The notes: generated by a model from the sequence alone, not told the origin. A DNA stretch of 64,000 nt from Qipengyuania sp. S6317L1 (GCF_023015615.1 NZ_JALKAJ010000003.1:1-64000); one strand, 5' to 3'; shown: positions 36,941 to 47,671, counted from the first letter of the stretch. A program made the numbers and translations.

Positions 36941-39610
36941 ATGACATCAACAAACGATATTCGTCGATCTTTCTTGGACTTTTTTGCAGGCGAGGGCCAC
37001 GTGAACGTGCCCAGCGCGCCGCTGGTGCCGTATAACGACCCAACGCTCATGTTCGTGAACGCGGGGATGGTCCCGTTCAAGAATGTGTTCACCGGACTGG
37101 AAACACCTCCGGGCCCATGCGCGACGTCTTCGCAAAAATGCGTGCGCGCTGGCGGCAAGCACAATGACCTCGACAATGTCGGCTACACTGCGCGCCACCA
37201 CACCTTCTTTGAAATGCTCGGCAATTTTTCGTTTGGCGATTACTTCAAAGAGCAAGCGATCATGAACGCCTGGACGCTTCTCACCCGCGAATGGGGCATC
37301 CCTGCCGACAAGCTTCTCGTCACCGTTTACCACACGGACGACGAGGCCTTCGACCTGTGGCGCAAGATCGCCGGTCTTCCCGAAGATCGCATCATCCGCA
37401 TCGCCACCAATGACAATTTCTGGTCGATGGGCGAGACGGGGCCGTGCGGGCCGTGCTCGGAAATTTTTTACGACCATGGTGAGCACATTCCCGGCGGCCC
37501 TCCCGGAAGCCCCGATGAAGACGGCGACCGTTTCATCGAGATCTGGAACCTTGTGTTCATGCAGTTCGACCAACAGGCGGACGGCACGCGCAATGACTTG
37601 CCGAGCCCCTCGATCGATACCGGCATGGGGCTGGAGCGGATCGCGGCGGTCATGCAAGGCGTGCATGACAATTACGATACCGACACATTCAAGGCGCTGA
37701 TCGCGGCCTCGGAAGGTCTGACGGGTGTTGAAGCTTCCGGCGACAACACCGCATCGCACCGCGTGATCGCGGACCACCTTCGTTCGACCTCATTCCTGAT
37801 GGCAGACGGCGTGCTGCCCTCGAACGAAGGGCGCGGCTATGTACTGCGCCGTATCATGCGCCGCGCGATGCGCCATGCGCACTTGCTTGGCGCAGGCGAA
37901 CCATTGATGCACCGCCTCGTGCCATCGCTCGTCACGGAAATGGGGCAGGCCTATCCGGAGCTTCAGCGCGGGCAGGCGCTTATCGAAGAAGTGTTGCTTC
38001 GCGAGGAAACCCAATTCCGCAAGACGCTCGACAAGGGCCTCAAACTGCTGGACGAAGCCACCGGCGATATGGGCGAGGGCGGCGAGCTTGACGGCGAGAC
38101 TGCGTTCAAACTCTACGACACCTACGGCTTCCCCTACGATCTTACCGAAGACGCGCTTCGTGCGCGCGGGATCGCGGTTGACCGCGAAGGGTTCGACGCG
38201 GCGATGACCCGCCAGAAGGAAGCCGCGCGCGCTGCGTGGAAGGGTTCGGGCGAAGCGGCATCGGACGAAATCTGGTTCGACATATCCGAGCGCGAAGGCG
38301 CAAGCGAGTTCACCGGCTACACCGCAACATCGGGCGAGGGCACTGTGGTCGCAATCGTCAAGGACGGCGCCGAAGTGACAAGCGCATCAGCCGGCGATGA
38401 GGTTGTGATCCTCACCAACCAGACCCCGTTCTACGGCGAAAGCGGCGGGCAGACAGGCGATGCGGGAACGATCAGTTCGCCCGACGGGCTTGCGGCAACG
38501 GTGACTGACACCAGCAAGCCTTTGGGTCGTTTGCACGCGCATCACACCGCGATCACGGAAGGCACGGTGAAAGTGGGCGACAATGTGCAACTCGATGTGG
38601 ACGCCGCGCGCCGCAATCAGGTTCGCGCCAACCACTCCGCCACGCACTTGGTGCACGCAGCATTGCGCGGTCAGCTTGGCGATCACGTGACGCAAAAAGG
38701 TTCGCTCGTTGCAGACGACCGGCTGCGGTTCGACTTCTCCCACCCCAAGGCATTGTCGAGCGAAGACATCGCTGCGATCGAAGCCGAGGTAAATGCCGAA
38801 ATCCTTGCAAATGAACCGGTTGCGACGCGATTGATGAGCCCGGACGATGCCGTGGATGCAGGCGCTCTTGCGCTGTTCGGTGAAAAATACGGCGATGAAG
38901 TGCGCGTTTTGTCGATGGGCCGAAAAGGCGGCGAGGGCCGTAACTATTCTGTCGAATTGTGCGGTGGAACCCACGTGAATGCGACCGGCGACATTGGCCT
39001 GTTCCGCATCATTTCCGAAAGCGCGGTCTCTTCTGGCGTGCGCCGGATCGAGGCGCTGACCGGTGATGCGGCGCGCAATTGGCTGGTCGCCCGCGAAGAA
39101 GCACTGAAGTCGGCAGCGACCGTCATCAAGGCGACACCCGAGGAGGTGCCCGCCCGGATCAGCGCGCTCATGGACGAGCGCAAGCGGCTTGAAAAAGAGC
39201 TGGCCGAGGCGAAGAAAGCGCTCGCGCTTGGTGGAGGAGGCGCAGGTGGCGCAGACGCAGGACCAGCCGATGAAGAGGTCGGCGGCGTTGCGTTCAGCGG
39301 ACAGGTTCTCGAAGGGCTCAACCCCAAGGAACTGAGGCCTCTGCTCGACGAAACGAAACAGCGCCTTGGCACAGGTGTCGCGGCCATTGTCGCGGTGAAC
39401 GATGGCAAGGCCAGCATCGCCGCAGCAGTGACCGAGGATCTGACCGATCGTTTCAGCGCGGTCGATCTGGTGCGCGCAGGTGTCGAAGCACTTGGTGGAA
39501 AAGGCGGCGGCGGGCGTCCGGACATGGCGCAAGGCGGCGGCCCGGACGGTTCCAAGGCTGCTGATGCGATTAATGCCGTGAAGCAGACGCTCGCGAGCGA
39601 GAACGCCTAG
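36941..39610 (+). CDS. alaS: Alanyl-tRNA synthetase
   Basis: AlaRS charges tRNA-Ala and edits mischarged glycine and serine. The 889-residue product starts [20 protein letters not shown] at the ATG 36941 that fits family N-termini, although no strong Shine-Dalgarno is seen. Landmarks are [40 protein letters not shown], the class II motif [15 protein letters not shown], the editing-site [11 protein letters not shown] and CGGTHV. The C-terminal oligomerisation part contains a glycine-rich linker ([12 protein letters not shown]) and a final [12 protein letters not shown]. Its stop overlaps that of the antiporter gene by four bases. Confidence 0.98.
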   Translation: MTSTNDIRRSFLDFFAGEGHVNVPSAPLVPYNDPTLMFVNAGMVPFKNVFTGLETPPGPCATSSQKCVRAGGKHNDLDNVGYTARHHTFFEMLGNFSFGDYFKEQAIMNAWTLLTREWGIPADKLLVTVYHTDDEAFDLWRKIAGLPEDRIIRIATNDNFWSMGETGPCGPCSEIFYDHGEHIPGGPPGSPDEDGDRFIEIWNLVFMQFDQQADGTRNDLPSPSIDTGMGLERIAAVMQGVHDNYDTDTFKALIAASEGLTGVEASGDNTASHRVIADHLRSTSFLMADGVLPSNEGRGYVLRRIMRRAMRHAHLLGAGEPLMHRLVPSLVTEMGQAYPELQRGQALIEEVLLREETQFRKTLDKGLKLLDEATGDMGEGGELDGETAFKLYDTYGFPYDLTEDALRARGIAVDREGFDAAMTRQKEAARAAWKGSGEAASDEIWFDISEREGASEFTGYTATSGEGTVVAIVKDGAEVTSASAGDEVVILTNQTPFYGESGGQTGDAGTISSPDGLAATVTDTSKPLGRLHAHHTAITEGTVKVGDNVQLDVDAARRNQVRANHSATHLVHAALRGQLGDHVTQKGSLVADDRLRFDFSHPKALSSEDIAAIEAEVNAEILANEPVATRLMSPDDAVDAGALALFGEKYGDEVRVLSMGRKGGEGRNYSVELCGGTHVNATGDIGLFRIISESAVSSGVRRIEALTGDAARNWLVAREEALKSAATVIKATPEEVPARISALMDERKRLEKELAEAKKALALGGGGAGGADAGPADEEVGGVAFSGQVLEGLNPKELRPLLDETKQRLGTGVAAIVAVNDGKASIAAAVTEDLTDRFSAVDLVRAGVEALGGKGGGGRPDMAQGGGPDGSKAADAINAVKQTLASENA

Positions 39611-41370
39611 CCTTCGGCTTTCGAGGTGCGCAGTTTGGGGCGCTCTTTGAGGCCGCCATCAATTTCCAGACGCTCGCGATATTCGTCGCGCTTTTCGTGG
39701 ATCGAGGCGATCACCGGCCCCATTGGCACGCCGATATCGACCAACACCGCCTCGGACAGTTGGAGCGAGCTTTCAAGGTTTTCGGGAACGGCATGGCTTG
39801 CGCCGGCGCGGTACAGCCTCGCTGCGTGATCGGTGTCGCGGGCGCGCGAGACGATCAGCAGCTCGGGATGCTCCTTGCGCAATTTGCCGACCAGCCTTTG
39901 TGCAAGCACTGGCTCGTCCATGGTGAGGACCACGGATGGCGCGGTTTCCACGCCCAAACGGGTAAGCGCATCCCCACGCGCCGCGTCCCCGAATGTCGCG
40001 CGGTAGCCATTGCGTTTGGCATCGCTGATGAGGTCCGGATCGCTGTCGAGAATGACATAGGCTTGCTCGTGCTTGGTCATCATATCGGCGACCAAGCGGC
40101 CCACGCGCCCACCGCCGATAATGATTGTGCGTGCTTCGTGCGTATCTTCCTCGGGCAGTTCCGGGACAAGTTCGATCCGCCTTGCAATCACCCGGCCAAG
40201 CTTTGCCAGAAGCGGGGTGACGGTGAGGCCGAGCGCGGTCACGATTTGCCAGAATTGCGCTGTTTCGGTGTCGATCACGAGCGCGCTGGTCGCAGCGGCA
40301 AGAACGATGAGCGAGGTCTCGGAAGGGCTCGCCATCAAAACACCCGTTTCCGCAGCGGTGCTGCGCCGCGCGCCCATCATTTTAAGCAGCGTGCCGGTGA
40401 TGGTCGCCTTGAACAGCAAAAGACCGACCAAAGCGGCGAGAATTTCGCCAAAGTTGGCCCACACTTCGAGCAGGTTGACGCTCATCCCGATGGTGATGAG
40501 GAAAACACCAAGGGCGAGGCCCTTGAACGGTTCCATGATGGTTTCAACTTCGCCGTGGTATTCGGTTTCTGCGATCAGCAGCCCTGCGATCAACGCGCCA
40601 ACGATGGGTGAGAGGCCGGTCGCCGATGTCGCGAGGCTTGCACCGATGACGACGAGCATTGTGGCTGCCAGAAACAGCTCGGGGCTTTTGGTGCGCGCGG
40701 CCTGGCTGAACAGGCGGGGAAGGGCAAAGCGGCCCGCCACCAACAGCACGATAACGACCACCCCGCCCGAGACGAGCGTGCTGGTGAGCCCTTCAACCCC
40801 GCCCGCTGCCGCCGTGGGGGCAAGCGCGCCGAGGATGAAGATGATCGGCACGATCATGATGTCCTCGAACAAAAGCATGGACAGGGCTGCGCGCCCGACC
40901 GGGCTTTTGGTGCCCGCAATCGGCAGCACAATGGCGGTTGAGGAGAAAGCGAGCGCAAATCCCAATGCAAGTGCGGCGGTGGTGCTCATGCCCGAATACT
41001 GACCAAAGAAAGCCGCCGATATGCTGCCGATGATAAGCAGTTCGAGGCTGCCGAGCCCGAACACGAGTTTGCGCATTTGCCACAAGCGGTTGAACGACAG
41101 TTCCAGCCCGATCGCGAATAGCAGCAGGATGATCCCGAAGTCCGCAAAGGGAGCCAGCGCGCCGGGGTCGCTTATGGTTATCCAGTATAGCCATTCATAC
41201 TGATCGACCATCGCGCCGAGCCCGAAGGGACCGACAAGAACGCCGATAAGGATAAATCCGATAATCGGGGTGATGCGGAAACGCGCGAAGACTGGGATGA
41301 CGATGCCGGCCGATCCAAGGATCACCAGCGCATCGGACATCACCGGAGAGAGGGTCAGTTCGCCGGCCAT
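39607..41370 (-). CDS. CPA2-family cation:proton antiporter with TrkA-N domain (Kef/RosB-like)
   Basis: The 587-residue product has about twelve membrane helices of the CPA2 fold ([80 protein letters not shown]) and a cytoplasmic nucleotide-binding RCK domain starting [17 protein letters not shown]. Such proteins exchange K+ or Na+ for protons and are gated by nucleotides or glutathione adducts. No KefF-type partner is adjacent. A basic C-terminal end ([13 protein letters not shown]) follows. Confidence 0.92.
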   Translation of the reverse strand: MAGELTLSPVMSDALVILGSAGIVIPVFARFRITPIIGFILIGVLVGPFGLGAMVDQYEWLYWITISDPGALAPFADFGIILLLFAIGLELSFNRLWQMRKLVFGLGSLELLIIGSISAAFFGQYSGMSTTAALALGFALAFSSTAIVLPIAGTKSPVGRAALSMLLFEDIMIVPIIFILGALAPTAAAGGVEGLTSTLVSGGVVVIVLLVAGRFALPRLFSQAARTKSPELFLAATMLVVIGASLATSATGLSPIVGALIAGLLIAETEYHGEVETIMEPFKGLALGVFLITIGMSVNLLEVWANFGEILAALVGLLLFKATITGTLLKMMGARRSTAAETGVLMASPSETSLIVLAAATSALVIDTETAQFWQIVTALGLTVTPLLAKLGRVIARRIELVPELPEEDTHEARTIIIGGGRVGRLVADMMTKHEQAYVILDSDPDLISDAKRNGYRATFGDAARGDALTRLGVETAPSVVLTMDEPVLAQRLVGKLRKEHPELLIVSRARDTDHAARLYRAGASHAVPENLESSLQLSEAVLVDIGVPMGPVIASIHEKRDEYRERLEIDGGLKERPKLRTSKAEG

Positions 41371-41423
41371 TGTTTAGTCGTCCCATCCTGAAAAATACGC
41401 TGAAGTCCGCTGCGACAACACTT

Positions 41424-43088
41424 TTAACCGCCTCCGTGCCCTCGACCGCTGGAGGGGATTGAAGGTTGTTTGTGCTCGTCCTCGCCAAGCGGGTCTGAAA
41501 TGTTGCCTACGCGTTTATCCCATTCAATGCGATAAAGATCGAACCGTCTGTCTGCGAGGTTTTGAACCGTTCCTTCGGCGCGGGCCCATTGCAGGTCGGA
41601 CAGATTTACATCGCTGATCGTGAGCGTTTCAACATTCTCCGAAGCTTCGGCCGCAATTCCATCGCGCGCAAAAGGGAAATCGCAAGGCGTCAAGATACAG
41701 CTTTGCGCATATTGGATGTCCATATTGGCAACATTGGGAAGATTGCCGACATTGCCGCTCATCACGACGTAGCACTGGTTCTCGATTGCCCGCGCCTGGG
41801 CGCAATAGCGCACCCGCATATAGCCTTGGCGACTGTCGGTGCAGAAGGGGACGAAAATGATCCGCGCCCCTTCGTCGACCAGCCTTCGGGCAAGCTCGGG
41901 AAATTCGGAATCGTAACAGATAAGCACACCAATCGGCCCGCAATCTGTGGGGATGGCGTCGATCGAATCGCCGCCCTTGATGTTCCACCAATAGGCCTCG
42001 TTCGGAGTGGGGTGGATCTTCTCCTGCGCGTAGATAGATCCATCGCGCAGGCACACATAAGCCACGTTGTGAATGTCACCGTCGGGCATCCGCGTTGGGT
42101 GCGATCCGCCGATGATATTGATGTTGTACGCCAGCGCCATTTCGGAAAGCGCGGTGCGGATGCGCGGGGTGTATTCGCTCAACGCCTCGATGGCTTCTTG
42201 CGGATTAAGCTGGTCCTCTTTGGCAGACAGCAGCATCAGTGTGAAGAGTTCGGGAAAGACGATAAAGTCGCTCTCGTAATCCGCTGCTACATCGACAAAA
42301 TACTTCACCTGCCTCATGAATTCATCGAAGTTCGAGACTGCGCGCGCCTGCAATTGACAGGTGGCGATGCGCACACCCTGGACATCGCGCGGCAGGCGGT
42401 GTTTTTTCGGCGCATCGCCATCAACATATGGATTGCGCCACACCATGCGCACCGCGTTGCCCCGGCTCGCACGGTCTTCGGGCAGGTATTTGCGCAGGAT
42501 GCCTGAAGGTTCAAACCCGTTGGCAAGCTGGAAGCGCAAGACCGGATCGTGAACCTTTCCCTCAAGGATCAGGTCGAGATATTCCTGCGGATTGTCGGCC
42601 CGGTTGTTCTTGCGACGTTTGGCGCGGGCATAGCCCGGCATACGCCCGCCAAAGACTATTCCGGTAAGCTCCAGACGTTCGGCAAGTGCGCGCCGCTCTT
42701 CGTAAAGCCGCCGGCCCAGCCGTGTTCCGCGCACTTTCGGGTCAACACAAAGCTCATAGCCATAGAGCCAGTCGCCGGTCGGATCGTGGCGTGAACCAAA
42801 GCCGTTGCCGGTGACCTCGTCCCAGGTGTGATCGCTCAGCGCGACATTCTCATCGAGCCGCATCGAGGCGCAATAGCCGACGATCTTGCCGTCGAGTTGA
42901 GCGACGAAACAGCCGTCGGGGTAGTTGTTGATCTGCCCCCTGATTTCGCCCTGCGTATAAGCGGGCAGGTCATCATAGGCGCGCCGCACAAGGTCGCCAA
43001 TCGCGCGCACATCCTTCAGGCGTGCCTGGCGCACTTCGAGGCGTGCTTTCCTGCTACTCTGGTTCAAACGATCGTCAGTCAAACCCAC
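41424..43088 (-). CDS. GNAT acetyltransferase - nitrilase/amidohydrolase fusion protein
   Basis: Two enzymes are joined in about 554 residues. Residues about 20-215 are a GNAT domain (YELCVDPKVRGTRLGRRLYEERRALAERLEL, acetyl-CoA loop). From about 240 onward is a carbon-nitrogen hydrolase with the triad visible: glutamate in FIVFPELFTLML, lysine in QEKIHPTPNE and cysteine in GVLICYDSEFPEL. Fusions of this kind occur widely in bacteria; the substrate is unknown. GTG at 43088 is chosen because an upstream TTG at 43109 lies within the tail of the icd terminator; the start is uncertain. Confidence 0.85.
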   Translation of the reverse strand: MGLTDDRLNQSSRKARLEVRQARLKDVRAIGDLVRRAYDDLPAYTQGEIRGQINNYPDGCFVAQLDGKIVGYCASMRLDENVALSDHTWDEVTGNGFGSRHDPTGDWLYGYELCVDPKVRGTRLGRRLYEERRALAERLELTGIVFGGRMPGYARAKRRKNNRADNPQEYLDLILEGKVHDPVLRFQLANGFEPSGILRKYLPEDRASRGNAVRMVWRNPYVDGDAPKKHRLPRDVQGVRIATCQLQARAVSNFDEFMRQVKYFVDVAADYESDFIVFPELFTLMLLSAKEDQLNPQEAIEALSEYTPRIRTALSEMALAYNINIIGGSHPTRMPDGDIHNVAYVCLRDGSIYAQEKIHPTPNEAYWWNIKGGDSIDAIPTDCGPIGVLICYDSEFPELARRLVDEGARIIFVPFCTDSRQGYMRVRYCAQARAIENQCYVVMSGNVGNLPNVANMDIQYAQSCILTPCDFPFARDGIAAEASENVETLTISDVNLSDLQWARAEGTVQNLADRRFDLYRIEWDKRVGNISDPLGEDEHKQPSIPSSGRGHGGG

Positions 43089-43102
43089 ATACCTTTTCTC
43101 GA

Positions 43103-43140
43103 CAAACAAAGGGCGGCCCGCTCGAACAGAGAGGCCGCCC
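43103..43140 (-). terminator. Rho-independent terminator of icd (copy A of a repeated palindrome)
   Basis: GGGCGGCC (43111-43118) and GGCCGCCC (43133-43140) form a perfect 8-bp stem; on the minus strand it is followed by TTTGTTTGTC. A very similar palindrome lies at 46668-46698. Confidence 0.7.
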
Positions 43141-43188
43141 TGATTCTACGCCTTTTCAGCGGGCTTGTTCCAAGTGCAAGTGCGCGTG

Positions 43189-44409
43189 TTACGCCCAGTT
43201 CTGCATTTCTTTTTCGAGGTTCTGCACGATCGCCTCGAAGAATTGTTCGGTGGTGAGCCAGTTTTGGCCCGGACCGATGAGAAGCGCCAGATCCTTGGTC
43301 ATCTGACCATTTTCGACCGTCTCGATGCAGACCCGCTCGAGCGTTTCGGCAAAGCGGACCACATCGGGCGTCTCGTCGAACTTGCCGCGATACATGAGGC
43401 CGCGCGTCCACGCGAAGATCGAGGCAATCGGGTTGGTCGAGGTCGCCTTGCCCTGCTGGTGCTGGCGATAGTGGCGCGTGACGGTGCCGTGTGCAGCTTC
43501 TGCCTCGATGGTCTTGCCATCGGGCGTCATCAGAACAGAGGTCATAAGGCCGAGCGAGCCGAAGCCTTGCGCCACGGTGTCGGACTGAACATCGCCGTCA
43601 TAGTTCTTACAGGCCCAGACGAACTTGCCCGACCATTTGAGAGCGGATGCCACCATGTCATCGATCAGACGGTGTTCATAGGTGATGCCAGCTTTTGCGA
43701 ACTTGTCTTTGAATTCGTTCTCGAACACCTCTTCAAACAGGTCTTTGAAGCGGCCGTCATAGGCTTTCATGATGGTGTTCTTGGTCGAGAGATAAACCGG
43801 CCAACCACGGTCGAGGCCGTAGTTCATCGAAGCGCGCGCAAAGTCGCGGATCGAATCGTCAAGGTTGTACATCGCCATCGCAACGCCCGAGCTCGGGAAG
43901 TCGAAGACGTTGAGATCAATCTCGGTGCCGTCGTCGCCCTCGTACACCATGCGCAGGCGGCCAGGGCCCGGGATGAGGGTGTCGGTTGCGCGATACTGGT
44001 CACCAAACGCGTGACGGCCAACCACGATTGGGTCGGTCCAGCCGGGCACAAGGCGCGGCACGTTGTCGATCACGATAGGCTCACGGAAAACCACGCCGCC
44101 AAGAATATTGCGGATCGTGCCGTTTGGCGATCTCCACATTTTCTTGAGGTTGAATTCTTCAACGCGCGCTTCATCAGGGGTGATGGTCGCGCATTTCACG
44201 CCAACGCCGTGTTCCTTGATCGCATTGGCGGCATCGATGGTGATCTGGTCGTCGGTCTCATCGCGTTTTTCGACCGAGAGATCGTAATACTTCAGATCAA
44301 CATCGAGATAAGGCAGGATCAACCTTTCACGGATCCACTGCCAGATGATTTTGGTCATTTCATCGCCGTCGAGCTCGACGACCGGGTTTTTAACCTGAAT
44401 TTTTTGCAT
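43189..44409 (-). CDS. icd: NADP-dependent isocitrate dehydrogenase
   Basis: The TCA-cycle enzyme oxidises isocitrate to 2-oxoglutarate. The 406-residue product starts [23 protein letters not shown] and resembles the eukaryote-like homodimeric [37 protein letters not shown] (substrate serine), [44 protein letters not shown] and [26 protein letters not shown]. The ATG at 44409 matches family start; a longer reading through 44643 runs into the tRNA terminator. Confidence 0.97.
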   Translation of the reverse strand: MQKIQVKNPVVELDGDEMTKIIWQWIRERLILPYLDVDLKYYDLSVEKRDETDDQITIDAANAIKEHGVGVKCATITPDEARVEEFNLKKMWRSPNGTIRNILGGVVFREPIVIDNVPRLVPGWTDPIVVGRHAFGDQYRATDTLIPGPGRLRMVYEGDDGTEIDLNVFDFPSSGVAMAMYNLDDSIRDFARASMNYGLDRGWPVYLSTKNTIMKAYDGRFKDLFEEVFENEFKDKFAKAGITYEHRLIDDMVASALKWSGKFVWACKNYDGDVQSDTVAQGFGSLGLMTSVLMTPDGKTIEAEAAHGTVTRHYRQHQQGKATSTNPIASIFAWTRGLMYRGKFDETPDVVRFAETLERVCIETVENGQMTKDLALLIGPGQNWLTTEQFFEAIVQNLEKEMQNWA

Positions 44410-44583
44410 GGGCGAACGCCTTGTCCTTCCGTCCGGGGAACGTCGTATTTGAATTGCTTGGATGTGTGATCCCATCCTGTGCCAACGGGCTCTAGCAGAG
44501 GTGCATATTGTTGCAAGTTTGCAAGATGCCGGAGGCCACGATGGGGGCGTAAATACCAGCGGTGCGAAAGCAAACAGGCGCCC

Positions 44584-44618
44584 GAAAGCAAAAAGGCGCC
44601 GCAATCGCGACGCCTTTT
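44584..44618 (-). terminator. Rho-independent terminator of tRNA-Val
   Basis: On the minus strand AAAAGGCGTCGC pairs with GCGGCGCCTTTT (one wobble) around GATT and runs into TTTTTGCTTT, 11 bases past the tRNA 3' end. Confidence 0.85.
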
Positions 44619-44628
44619 GGAAGAATGA

Positions 44629-44703
44629 TGGTGGGCGTACCAAGATTTGAACTTGGGACCCCTACGATGTCAACATAGTGCTCTACCCCTGAGCTATACG
44701 CCC
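44629..44703 (-). tRNA. tRNA-Val(GAC)
   Basis: The minus strand folds as a 75-nt cloverleaf. The acceptor GGGCGTA pairs with TACGCCC, followed by discriminator A and an encoded CCA. The D arm reads GCTCAGGGGTAGAGC, the anticodon stem-loop CTATG-TTGACAT-CGTAG (anticodon GAC, valine), and the T arm GGTTCAAATC-type CAAGTTCAAATCTTG. The usual T54-T55-C56 is present in GTTCAAATC. Confidence 0.96.
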
Positions 44704-44797
44704 GCACCATCATTGTGTTCTTGCAGTCAATCGCCTGCGAGAGGCCGCGCGTTAGCGAAGCTCGCAAGCGAGTGCAAGCGATTCGAGCGAATTTTCG

Positions 44798-45187
44798 CTA
44801 AATCTGCGCCTCGCGCTGTTCTTCAAAGACGCGCTCCACCTCAAGCACGAGATCGCGCAGGTGGAAAGGCTTGGAAAGAACCTTTGCGTGCGGTTGTTCG
44901 CGGCTTGCCCGCAAGGAAACGGCGGCAAAGCCGGTGATGAACATGACCTTGGTGCGAGGCGACAGCTCGGCACATCGCTGCGCAAGCTCGATCCCGTCCA
45001 TTTCGGGCATGACAATGTCCGACAAGAGCAGGTCGAAATGCTCACTTTCCAAAAGCGGAACAGCCTCGGTCCCCCGATCAACGCTGGTCACTTCGAAACC
45101 AGCCTTGGTGAGCGCGCGCTCAAGATAGGCGCGCATCGCTTCTTCGTCTTCGGCAAGAAGGATTCGGGGCGTAGAGGGTGTCGTCAT
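44798..45187 (-). CDS. cpdR: CpdR, single-domain response regulator
   Basis: In Caulobacter unphosphorylated CpdR directs the ClpXP protease to its substrates, including CtrA, and is switched off by phosphate from CckA-ChpT. The 129-residue product is only a receiver domain: RILLAEDEEAMRAYLERALTKAG, phospho-aspartate 57 in LLLSDIVMPEMDG, threonine in VMFITGFAAV and lysine in AKVLSKPFHLRDL. VDRGTEAVPLLES and the AYLERAL helix are characteristic of CpdR. The ATG at 45187 fits the family; an earlier in-frame codon at 45211 has no advantage. Confidence 0.92.
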   Translation of the reverse strand: MTTPSTPRILLAEDEEAMRAYLERALTKAGFEVTSVDRGTEAVPLLESEHFDLLLSDIVMPEMDGIELAQRCAELSPRTKVMFITGFAAVSLRASREQPHAKVLSKPFHLRDLVLEVERVFEEQREAQI

Positions 45188-45437
45188 GCGCAAGGGTATA
45201 GCCCAAATCACTTAAGAAATGTTTTGTGATCTTGCGAATTGACCCCATTTGAAACGTCCAGAACTGACCAAACGGCTAACCTGAATAACTTGGCGAATGA
45301 CACCGGCGCAAAGCGATTTGGTTTTGTGAGGCGTTTTTCCCGTTGCAGACCTGCTTGCCTCATCGGTTCGGGAACGGGCCAATTACGCCTAATCACCCTT
45401 TGACTTGGCCCCGTAATGCGGGCAGCAAGGAGCTCCC

Positions 45438-46502
45438 ATGCGGTCTCATTCACGGCATCATCAGCAAGCGCAGCCAGCCTCGTCGCCCCGTCGCGCCTCG
45501 ACCCGCGATCTGGGCGAGGGGAAGGGGTATGTGACGACCAAAGGCGGAACGATTGCGTCGGATGGCGATGGCGATGATCAGGGCGAGGGCGAGGGAAAAA
45601 GTCCTGCGTTTGTGCATGTCGCACCGCGCGATATGCCTTTGCCTGTCCTGATCGCTGTGCCCCATGCGGGCTGCAATTATTCCGAAGAGATCGTGAGACA
45701 AATGCGCGATCCCGGGTCTTCGCAACTGCGTTTGGAAGATCGCCGGGTGGATGCGGTCGGGGTGGAAATCGCACGTGCGACTGGCACGGGATTGTTGGTC
45801 GCCCATGCACCGCGTGCGATCATTGATCTCAACCGCGCCTCTGACGACATCGACTGGGGCATGGTGGCCCGTCCCAAGGGGTTCGATACGCGCGCATTTG
45901 ACGAAAAACGCGCATCGGGTCCGTCAAGCAATGCACGGGCTCGCAGCGGACTTGGAATTGTGCCGCGCCGATTGCCCGGAACTGGCGAGATCTGGCGCTC
46001 CAAACTCTCTTACAATGAACTGGCGCGGCGAATTGAACAGATTCACCGGCCCTATCATGCCTTCCTTGAAGGCGAGCTTGCGCGGATTCGCGACGCGTGG
46101 GGCGCGGCGCTGCTGATCGATCTGCACTCCATGCCGCCCCTTCGACGCAGAAACAATGAAGAGGCGGTGCCCAAAATCGTGATCGGCGACCGTTATGGCG
46201 CGTCGTGTGACCATATCCTTGCCGCGCACGCGTTCCGTTATCTCGAACAGCAAGGGCAGGTCGCCTCGCACAATCGCCCCTATTCCGGCGGCTATGTCCT
46301 CGACCGCCACGCACGGCCCAATCATGGGATCCACGCCATCCAGATTGAGCTGTGCCGAAGCTCCTATCTGGACCCCTCGCTTTCAGAGCCTTCGCAAAAC
46401 GTCCGGCCCCTTGCGCAGATGCTGGCCGGGTTGGTGCGCATTCTCGGGGCGGAAACGGCGGGGCTTGGCTCCGGGCGTCATGTGGCGCAAGCGGCGGAAT
46501 AG
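45438..46502 (+). CDS. N-formylglutamate amidohydrolase family protein
   Basis: The family hydrolyses N-formylglutamate, last step of one histidine-degradation route, or related N-formyl substrates. The 354-residue product has a low-complexity N-terminal extension of about 65 residues (SHSRHHQQAQPASSPRRAS) and then the enzyme: PVLIAVPHAGCNYSEEIV, RLEDRRVDAVGVEIARATG, RAIIDLNRASDDID, ALLIDLHSMPPL, and HGIHAIQIELCRSSYLD. AAGGAG lies six bases before ATG 45438, supporting the long form. No other hut genes are nearby. Confidence 0.88.
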   Translation: MRSHSRHHQQAQPASSPRRASTRDLGEGKGYVTTKGGTIASDGDGDDQGEGEGKSPAFVHVAPRDMPLPVLIAVPHAGCNYSEEIVRQMRDPGSSQLRLEDRRVDAVGVEIARATGTGLLVAHAPRAIIDLNRASDDIDWGMVARPKGFDTRAFDEKRASGPSSNARARSGLGIVPRRLPGTGEIWRSKLSYNELARRIEQIHRPYHAFLEGELARIRDAWGAALLIDLHSMPPLRRRNNEEAVPKIVIGDRYGASCDHILAAHAFRYLEQQGQVASHNRPYSGGYVLDRHARPNHGIHAIQIELCRSSYLDPSLSEPSQNVRPLAQMLAGLVRILGAETAGLGSGRHVAQAAE

Positions 46503-46536
46503 AGCCCGCGTCGCCGGTCTTTCGAATTCTCCCGAC

Positions 46537-46580
46537 AAAAAAGCCACCTCGTGCGAAAGGGGGGGGAAGCACGAGGTGGC
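46537..46580 (-). terminator. Rho-independent terminator downstream of sapC
   Basis: A perfect 12-bp stem (46544-46555 with 46569-46580, arms GCCACCTCGTGC and its complement) encloses a C-rich loop and runs into TTTTTT on the minus strand. It ends the sapC transcript about 165 bases after the stop codon. Confidence 0.9.
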
Positions 46581-46667
46581 CAGGTTCAGGGAGGATCGCT
46601 GCGAAATATCGAGCGCTCCGCGGCGGCTCATGAGGGGGTAACCGCCAACAGGCCTGATATAAGTTCA

Positions 46668-46698
46668 GGGCGGCCCGCTTTCAACCAGCAGGCCGCCC
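46668..46698. repeat. Palindromic repeat, copy B
   Basis: GGGCGGCCCGCT...AGGCCGCCC forms the same stem and half the loop seen in the icd terminator at 43111-43140. Here the stem is extended by AAGTT/AACTT at 46661-46665 and 46700-46704. It lies in the 3' untranslated region of sapC and is not followed by a T tract. Confidence 0.6.
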
Positions 46699-46748
46699 CA
46701 ACTTAATCGGAAATGGTCTTGTTTTCCCTAGGGTTAGGGAAGAAACCC

Positions 46749-47534
46749 TTAAGCTTTAGCCTCGGGAAGCGGCACCTTGCCTTGCGCGGTCTGACGCTCG
46801 AACACCATGCGCATGAGGTTCATCGAGAACAGGTGCGCGTGGATCAGCATAAGCATGCCGCTTTTGTTGAGCTCTTCGACCTTGTCGGTTGCAAGCTCGC
46901 GCAGCTTCTTCTCGTCAACCATCTTAAACCCGCGATAAACGAAGGGTTTATCGGGCATGTCGTTGCGAGTGATGGCGATTTCGCCGTCCATCAGAAGGTC
47001 GAGTTCGGTGAGCTTTTCAAGGAAGGCCTTGGTCCGCTGGCCCGACTCTTCGAAGCGGCGGCAGAACTCGAGAATGTTGTTGGTGTATTCGGTTGCTTTG
47101 CGCTCTTCGCCTTCGCCTTCGAAAAGTGCGTTGCCTTCTTTACCTTCTACAACAACACCCGATTTTGGATCAAAACACAGCGACATGTCTTCGCTGTCGG
47201 ACTGAAGTTTTGCGAGGATGAAGGGGTAGCGGCGGATGTAAGCAGGGACATAGACGCCCGGCTCAAGCTTGTTCTCTTTGTCGATGAAGGTGTTCACGCC
47301 TTCATTCAAACCCATCAGAGCAATCGGCAGCGGAGAGTCGTTTGCGGTGAAGACGATCGGGTAGTTGCGCTGTGCATCGACGAATTCGTCAACGGTGAGC
47401 GGGATCGCGTGGGTGTCGGCGAGGAAAGACGCATCGCCAAAAGCGGTTACGACATGATCGCCGTGATCGCGGCTGTTGAGCGGAAGCAGGTCGTTGTAAA
47501 ACAGTGGAAGTTGCGGTTTCGGCGCGCTGGCCAT
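46749..47534 (-). CDS. SapC family protein
   Basis: The 261-residue product has no membrane segment and matches SapC-type proteins first described with S-layer secretion in Campylobacter and common in alphaproteobacteria: PQLPLFYNDLLPLNSRDHGDH, YPIVFTANDSPLPIALMGLN, VYVPAYIRRYPFIL, and a helical end ELDLLMDGEIAITRNDMPDKPFVYRGFKMVDEKKLREL. The function is unknown. GGAG eight bases before ATG 47534 sets the start. The gene is followed by two hairpins. Confidence 0.85.
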   Translation of the reverse strand: MASAPKPQLPLFYNDLLPLNSRDHGDHVVTAFGDASFLADTHAIPLTVDEFVDAQRNYPIVFTANDSPLPIALMGLNEGVNTFIDKENKLEPGVYVPAYIRRYPFILAKLQSDSEDMSLCFDPKSGVVVEGKEGNALFEGEGEERKATEYTNNILEFCRRFEESGQRTKAFLEKLTELDLLMDGEIAITRNDMPDKPFVYRGFKMVDEKKLRELATDKVEELNKSGMLMLIHAHLFSMNLMRMVFERQTAQGKVPLPEAKA

Positions 47535-47671
47535 GTGGTTTCTCCTAAACCGGTTAATCTCATATGGGAGACGGGTTCGCGCGAAGCTCGCATATCCCCC
47601 ACCCGTCAAATGCGCTCGCGGCTTTAGGCGCTCCTGCTTCGCGGCGCAAGCGGTGTGCCCACTTGCGCGTC

